Assembly (NCBI RefSeq): GCF_008312935.1
Contig: NZ_VSZO01000001.1
Location: 1,054,001-1,118,000, forward strand
Direction of reading: 5' to 3'
Length of the DNA stretch: 64,000 nucleotides
Source: Roseiconus lacunae
GTDB taxonomy: Bacteria; Planctomycetota; Planctomycetia; Pirellulales; Pirellulaceae
Shown: positions 61,134 to 64,000 of the stretch, in pieces
How the letters are laid out: each line of letters starts with the position of its first letter
Position numbering within the stretch: the first letter of the stretch is position 1
Made by a program: the position numbers and the translations under genes
The notes under the pieces: model-generated
Seen by the model: the letters and a program-made list of their open reading frames with translations, nothing else
Databases searched by the model: none
Told to the model about the DNA's origin: nothing

Positions 61134-62157
61134 AATTCGGATCCGGCTGAGCGTCGGCCTGATCGTGGTGGCGGTCCTGCATGCCGTCTTGCTGGGTGCA
61201 GTCTTCACGGCATTGCACCGAACGCCCCAACCGCAAACCAATGATGACTGGCGACTTCCCACGGCGAGACCAACTCCGCCGGCTGGCCGGCAGATTGAAA
61301 AACTGCCCGAACCCGCTCAGGTGAACCTCGACGCACAAGGGGAACTCAAGCAGCAATCTGGATACTGCCCGCCACCTTGTCCGCCAGTTGTGCGACCGAC
61401 ACTGCGACCGTATCGCGTGGTCCCTGCCACGCCAGTTGTTCGCCCGTCGACGCCAACCCCAGCAACCGTGCCCGCACCGACGGTTCCTGCGCCGATCATC
61501 GTCACGCCAACGAACTCCGCCGGTAACACAGCCGCAGAAACTGCGACGAAGCGATACCAAATCGCCTTGTTCGTCGGCAACGACGCGAAGAGTCAGCAAC
61601 TGCTGGACTGGTTCAACGAGGACGTCAAGCTATCGAAGCTCCGACAGAGCTGCGAGTTTCAGGTCTATACCGAAAGCAATGCCCTCTACAAGACTCGCTA
61701 TGCGGACATTGTCCCGGCCAGCCAGTTTCCGGTCGTCCTCTTCCAGGATTCGAGCGGTGGTCACGTCCATGCCGCCGGCTACACGATGTTGCCGTCGACT
61801 CCGGCGGAACTATTCGACGACCTGCGACACGGTTACGAACTCTATCAGCAAACTCGTCAAGCTCAGAAGACTGGCGCTCTGAAGTCACGCGGCTACTCTT
61901 GGGATTCGGCGATCTCACCGACGCTTCAACTCTCTCCGGAAGACTGTCCCGATGGTTACTGTCCGATCGAACCGACGGAACCAACGTGGCGACCGTTCGA
62001 TCGTGATCGAGACCGTGATCGCGAACCACTCTTTGACCGCGATTCCGGTGGACGCAACGCATTCATCTGGGCGGGTGCCGGCGAACTGGCGACCCTGGCG
62101 TTGATTGTCGTCGCGATCATTCTGCTCGGATTCATTCTCATCAAGCGAGGCATGTAA
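61123..62157 (+). CDS. Membrane-anchored thioredoxin-like protein
   Basis: This 344-residue protein starts at ATG 61123, overlapping the lipoprotein gene by 11 bases. It has a membrane helix (GLIVVAVLHAVLLGAVFTAL) and a Pro-rich linker. A thioredoxin-like domain follows (RYQIALFVGNDAKSQQLLDWF, VPASQFPVVLFQDSSG). An Arg/Asp repeat region and a C-terminal membrane helix (LATLALIVVAIILLGFILI) complete it. The CxxC of active thioredoxins is absent from that domain. It forms a membrane cassette with the lipoprotein and the next gene. Confidence 0.66.
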   Translation: MKDEIRIRLSVGLIVVAVLHAVLLGAVFTALHRTPQPQTNDDWRLPTARPTPPAGRQIEKLPEPAQVNLDAQGELKQQSGYCPPPCPPVVRPTLRPYRVVPATPVVRPSTPTPATVPAPTVPAPIIVTPTNSAGNTAAETATKRYQIALFVGNDAKSQQLLDWFNEDVKLSKLRQSCEFQVYTESNALYKTRYADIVPASQFPVVLFQDSSGGHVHAAGYTMLPSTPAELFDDLRHGYELYQQTRQAQKTGALKSRGYSWDSAISPTLQLSPEDCPDGYCPIEPTEPTWRPFDRDRDRDREPLFDRDSGGRNAFIWAGAGELATLALIVVAIILLGFILIKRGM

Positions 62158-62162
62158 GGCTC

Positions 62163-62441
62163 ATGATTCTTGGAATTGCAACTGTTGTCGTCCTGGTGCT
62201 CGTTGCGGTGGCCTTGCTCCCGTCAAAGAAACGCGACCGAGACGGCAACAATCTCAACTTCACCCAGCCGTTCGTCCGCCCGACCAACTACCGGCAACAA
62301 CAGCTCAACGAAGAAGCCGAAGCGATCGCCGACGAATATCAACGTCGCGCCGATGAAGCCTGGCGTGAAGAGTTGGGCGAAAAAGCCGCAACGCTGTTGA
62401 AGGCGAAGCCGGCAGCCACATCACGGTCCACCAAATCGTGA
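62163..62441 (+). CDS. Small single-pass membrane protein
   Basis: This 92-residue protein has one N-terminal membrane helix (GIATVVVLVLVAVALLP), a basic stop, and a helical Glu/Ala-rich tail. It follows the thioredoxin-like gene by five bases and overlaps the next start by four (GTGA). It is part of the same membrane cassette and its role is unknown. Confidence 0.68.
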   Translation: MILGIATVVVLVLVAVALLPSKKRDRDGNNLNFTQPFVRPTNYRQQQLNEEAEAIADEYQRRADEAWREELGEKAATLLKAKPAATSRSTKS

Positions 62442-62818
62442 GCGACCTGCTTGCACGCGGTCAGGCGTGGCTCTCTGAGAAGCTGACCAAACACGCATCA
62501 CGCATGGTTTCATACCAACGCGATGAACTGTCGGTCGAGCTTCCGGCAACGATCGGAAAGTCAGAATACGAGCAGGACGATGGCGAAGGCATTATCTCGC
62601 GAGCCCAAGTCCGTGACTTTCTGATCAACTCCAAAGACCTGCTCAATAGTTCCATCGGTACTTGGCCGCGACGCGGCGATCGCATTCTCGAAACGGACGG
62701 TGACACAACGTTCGTCTACGAGTTGATGTCGATTGGCAACGAGCCGCCGTGGCGATACAGCGATCCCTTTCGGGTCAAACTTCGCATCCACACCAAACTG
62801 GTTGATACTCTTTCATGA
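62438..62818 (+). CDS. Putative head-tail joining protein
   Basis: This 126-residue protein starts with GTG 62438, overlapping the gene before it. LLARGQAWLSEKLTKHASRMV, then RDFLINSKDLLN and GDRILETDGDTTFVYEL, look like the small phage connector proteins between capsid and tail genes. The next gene overlaps by ATGA. The identification is by pattern and order. Confidence 0.68.
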   Translation: MSDLLARGQAWLSEKLTKHASRMVSYQRDELSVELPATIGKSEYEQDDGEGIISRAQVRDFLINSKDLLNSSIGTWPRRGDRILETDGDTTFVYELMSIGNEPPWRYSDPFRVKLRIHTKLVDTLS

Positions 62819-63258
62819 CCGCGACTCCCGCCACCGTCATTCAGATCGCCGAGAGTGTTGTCGCCGAGATCAACGCCGGCGACTTCAGCAAGAAGAACCT
62901 CGCAGCCCAACGACTCTATGTTCCCAACTTCGACCTCGAAGACATGAAGGAACTGCGAGTCACTGTGGTGCCACGCGAAGTCGAATACCTACCACTCGAT
63001 CGAGTCAGCAACAAGTTCCACGCAACCATCGACGTAGCGGTCCAGAAGAAGTTTTCCAAGGGTGACGCTAAAGAGATCGACCCGCTTGTCTTCTTTGTCG
63101 AGGAATTGGCCGACTACTTTCGCCTCAAACGGCTCAACTCCTTCGTCGCCGCCCGCTGCGTTAAGGTCGAGAACGCAGTGCTCTACTCCGCCGAACACTG
63201 GACGCAGTTCAATCAGTTCACAAGCCTACTGACACTTACGTTTGAACTGGCCAAGTGA
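62815..63258 (+). CDS. Phage connector or tail completion protein
   Basis: This 147-residue protein lies in the run of overlapping connector genes. VIQIAESVVAEINAGDFSKKN and LRVTVVPREVEYLPLDR are like tail terminator-type proteins of siphoviruses. By position it should close the tail or join it to the head. No specific family is confirmed. Confidence 0.66.
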   Translation: MTATPATVIQIAESVVAEINAGDFSKKNLAAQRLYVPNFDLEDMKELRVTVVPREVEYLPLDRVSNKFHATIDVAVQKKFSKGDAKEIDPLVFFVEELADYFRLKRLNSFVAARCVKVENAVLYSAEHWTQFNQFTSLLTLTFELAK

Positions 63259-63812
63259 TCCATATCCGGACTCGTGTCCGATTCAACCAAGACCAGGTCC
63301 AAAAGAAAGTTCAGGCCGCCAACTTTCGGTCACTCGGGCACGCGGCCGGTACGATTCGACTGACCGCCAAGCGGTCGATCCGCAAACGCAAGAAGCCATC
63401 CAGCCCCGGATCACCGCCGCACACGCAGACCGGCATGCTCCGTCGGGTGATTCGCTACGAGGTGAATCGGGATCGCGAAGAAGCCGTCGTCGGGCCGGTC
63501 AACGAGATTGCTGGCCGACTGTGGAACCTGCACGAGTTTGGAGGCGTTTCCACGAAGCGCCGCAAACTCAAACGTCATCGCTTCCGCGTCGGTGAACACG
63601 GTCCGATTCGAGTCATCCGGCCTGGCAAGTTCGCTCGAACGAAGCTACTGACCGGTGCCCAAGCCAACCGTGCAACCCGACTGATCGAAGCTGAAAACGA
63701 ACGTCGCGGTGCATCAAAGCCACGTCGTTATCCGAAACGCCCATTCATGCGGCCCGCCCTCGAAGCTAATCAATCACGCTTGCCCAAGTTCTGGCGTGAC
63801 AGTGTGAAGTAA
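63255..63812 (+). CDS. HK97 gp10-like phage protein
   Basis: This 185-residue basic protein starts with GTG 63255, overlapping the previous stop. SIRKRKKPSSPGSPPHTQTGML, the LHEFGG of a short strand, and KRPFMRPALEANQSRLPKFW are all features of the HK97 gp10 family. These proteins sit at the head-tail junction just before the tail tube gene, as here. Confidence 0.78.
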   Translation: MIHIRTRVRFNQDQVQKKVQAANFRSLGHAAGTIRLTAKRSIRKRKKPSSPGSPPHTQTGMLRRVIRYEVNRDREEAVVGPVNEIAGRLWNLHEFGGVSTKRRKLKRHRFRVGEHGPIRVIRPGKFARTKLLTGAQANRATRLIEAENERRGASKPRRYPKRPFMRPALEANQSRLPKFWRDSVK

Positions 63813-63827
63813 CTCGCGAGAAACCTT

Positions 63828-64000
63828 ATGTCAGCTGAAGTAGTCCTCGGTCTCGACGCCGTTCTCACTATCGATGGCGCCGAGATCAAGAACGTCAAAG
63901 ACCTGACGGTCAACTTAGAAAAGGCCGAGGCCGATGCTTCGACGCGGGCCAACAACGGCTGGCGAGCCACCGTGGGTACGCTGAAGGATGCCTCGATCGA
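63828..64000 (+). CDS. Phage tail tube protein, cut by the window edge
   Basis: The frame from ATG 63828 stays open to the edge, giving 57 residues. VVLGLDAVLTIDGAEIKNVKD and the ASTRANNGWRATVGTLKD region are like the N-terminal part of siphovirus major tail proteins. Order and content fit. Only the N-terminus is present. Confidence 0.68.
   Translation, partial: MSAEVVLGLDAVLTIDGAEIKNVKDLTVNLEKAEADASTRANNGWRATVGTLKDASI

Overview
The window reads as a piece of a planctomycete chromosome, most like Rhodopirellula and its Pirellulales relatives. The evidence is an EF-Tu with what I recall as the planctomycete-type switch I insertion, DUF2924/serine-recombinase cassettes, and many proteins with no known function. 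Nearly everything right of about 720 looks mobile: a siphovirus-like prophage that has been duplicated, rearranged and loaded with cargo. Ordinary chromosome is seen only at the extreme left (a partial gene at 1-268 and an MTH1187-type thiamine-binding protein at 419-718).

Region by region: (1) 731-3194 (-) carries a terminase large subunit and a small upstream partner. (2) 3366-7907 (+) is a cluster of small genes headed by an amidoligase. Five of them are preceded by copies of one repeated hairpin leader, and most units end in their own terminator. (3) 7917-17687 (-) is a phage replication and expression module: ParB-methylase fusion, ankyrin protein, prim-pol/DUF3987 primase-helicase, SF2 helicase, RusA resolvase, DUF669, Sak4-like ATPase, and a sigma factor last in coordinates but first in transcription. 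(4) 18018-21428 (+) holds a LexA-type self-cleaving repressor and unknown genes. (5) 21537-24268 (+) is recombinase cassette A (small protein, DUF2924, large serine recombinase, HTH protein). (6) 24582-46835 is cargo. It holds a seven-gene envelope operon with a MotA/ExbB-like channel, two MotB/ExbD-like proteins and a murein endopeptidase, then an exported His/Cys protein, an NTase pair, McrBC, an IS element, a HEPN protein, an isolated tuf and two RlaP-type nucleotidyltransferases. (7) 46943-50549 (+) is recombinase cassette B, paralogous to A. (8) 50990-54161 is an inverted second copy of 731-3913. (9) 54361-64000 (+) is a phage head/connector module: portal, protease-capsid fusion, DUF2190 proteins, an exported cassette, joining proteins, and the start of a tail tube gene.

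How they work together: regions 3, 8 and 9 make up a temperate phage of the planctomycete, with LexA-type control and its own sigma factor. Cassettes A and B bracket a defence-like cargo island. Three features deserve most attention. One is the proton-channel operon at 24582-31789, a candidate undescribed envelope or anti-phage system. The second is the repeated leader hairpin of region 2. The third is the 3.2-kb inverted duplication, which could allow inversion of about 47 kb. No tRNA, rRNA or CRISPR array was recognised.
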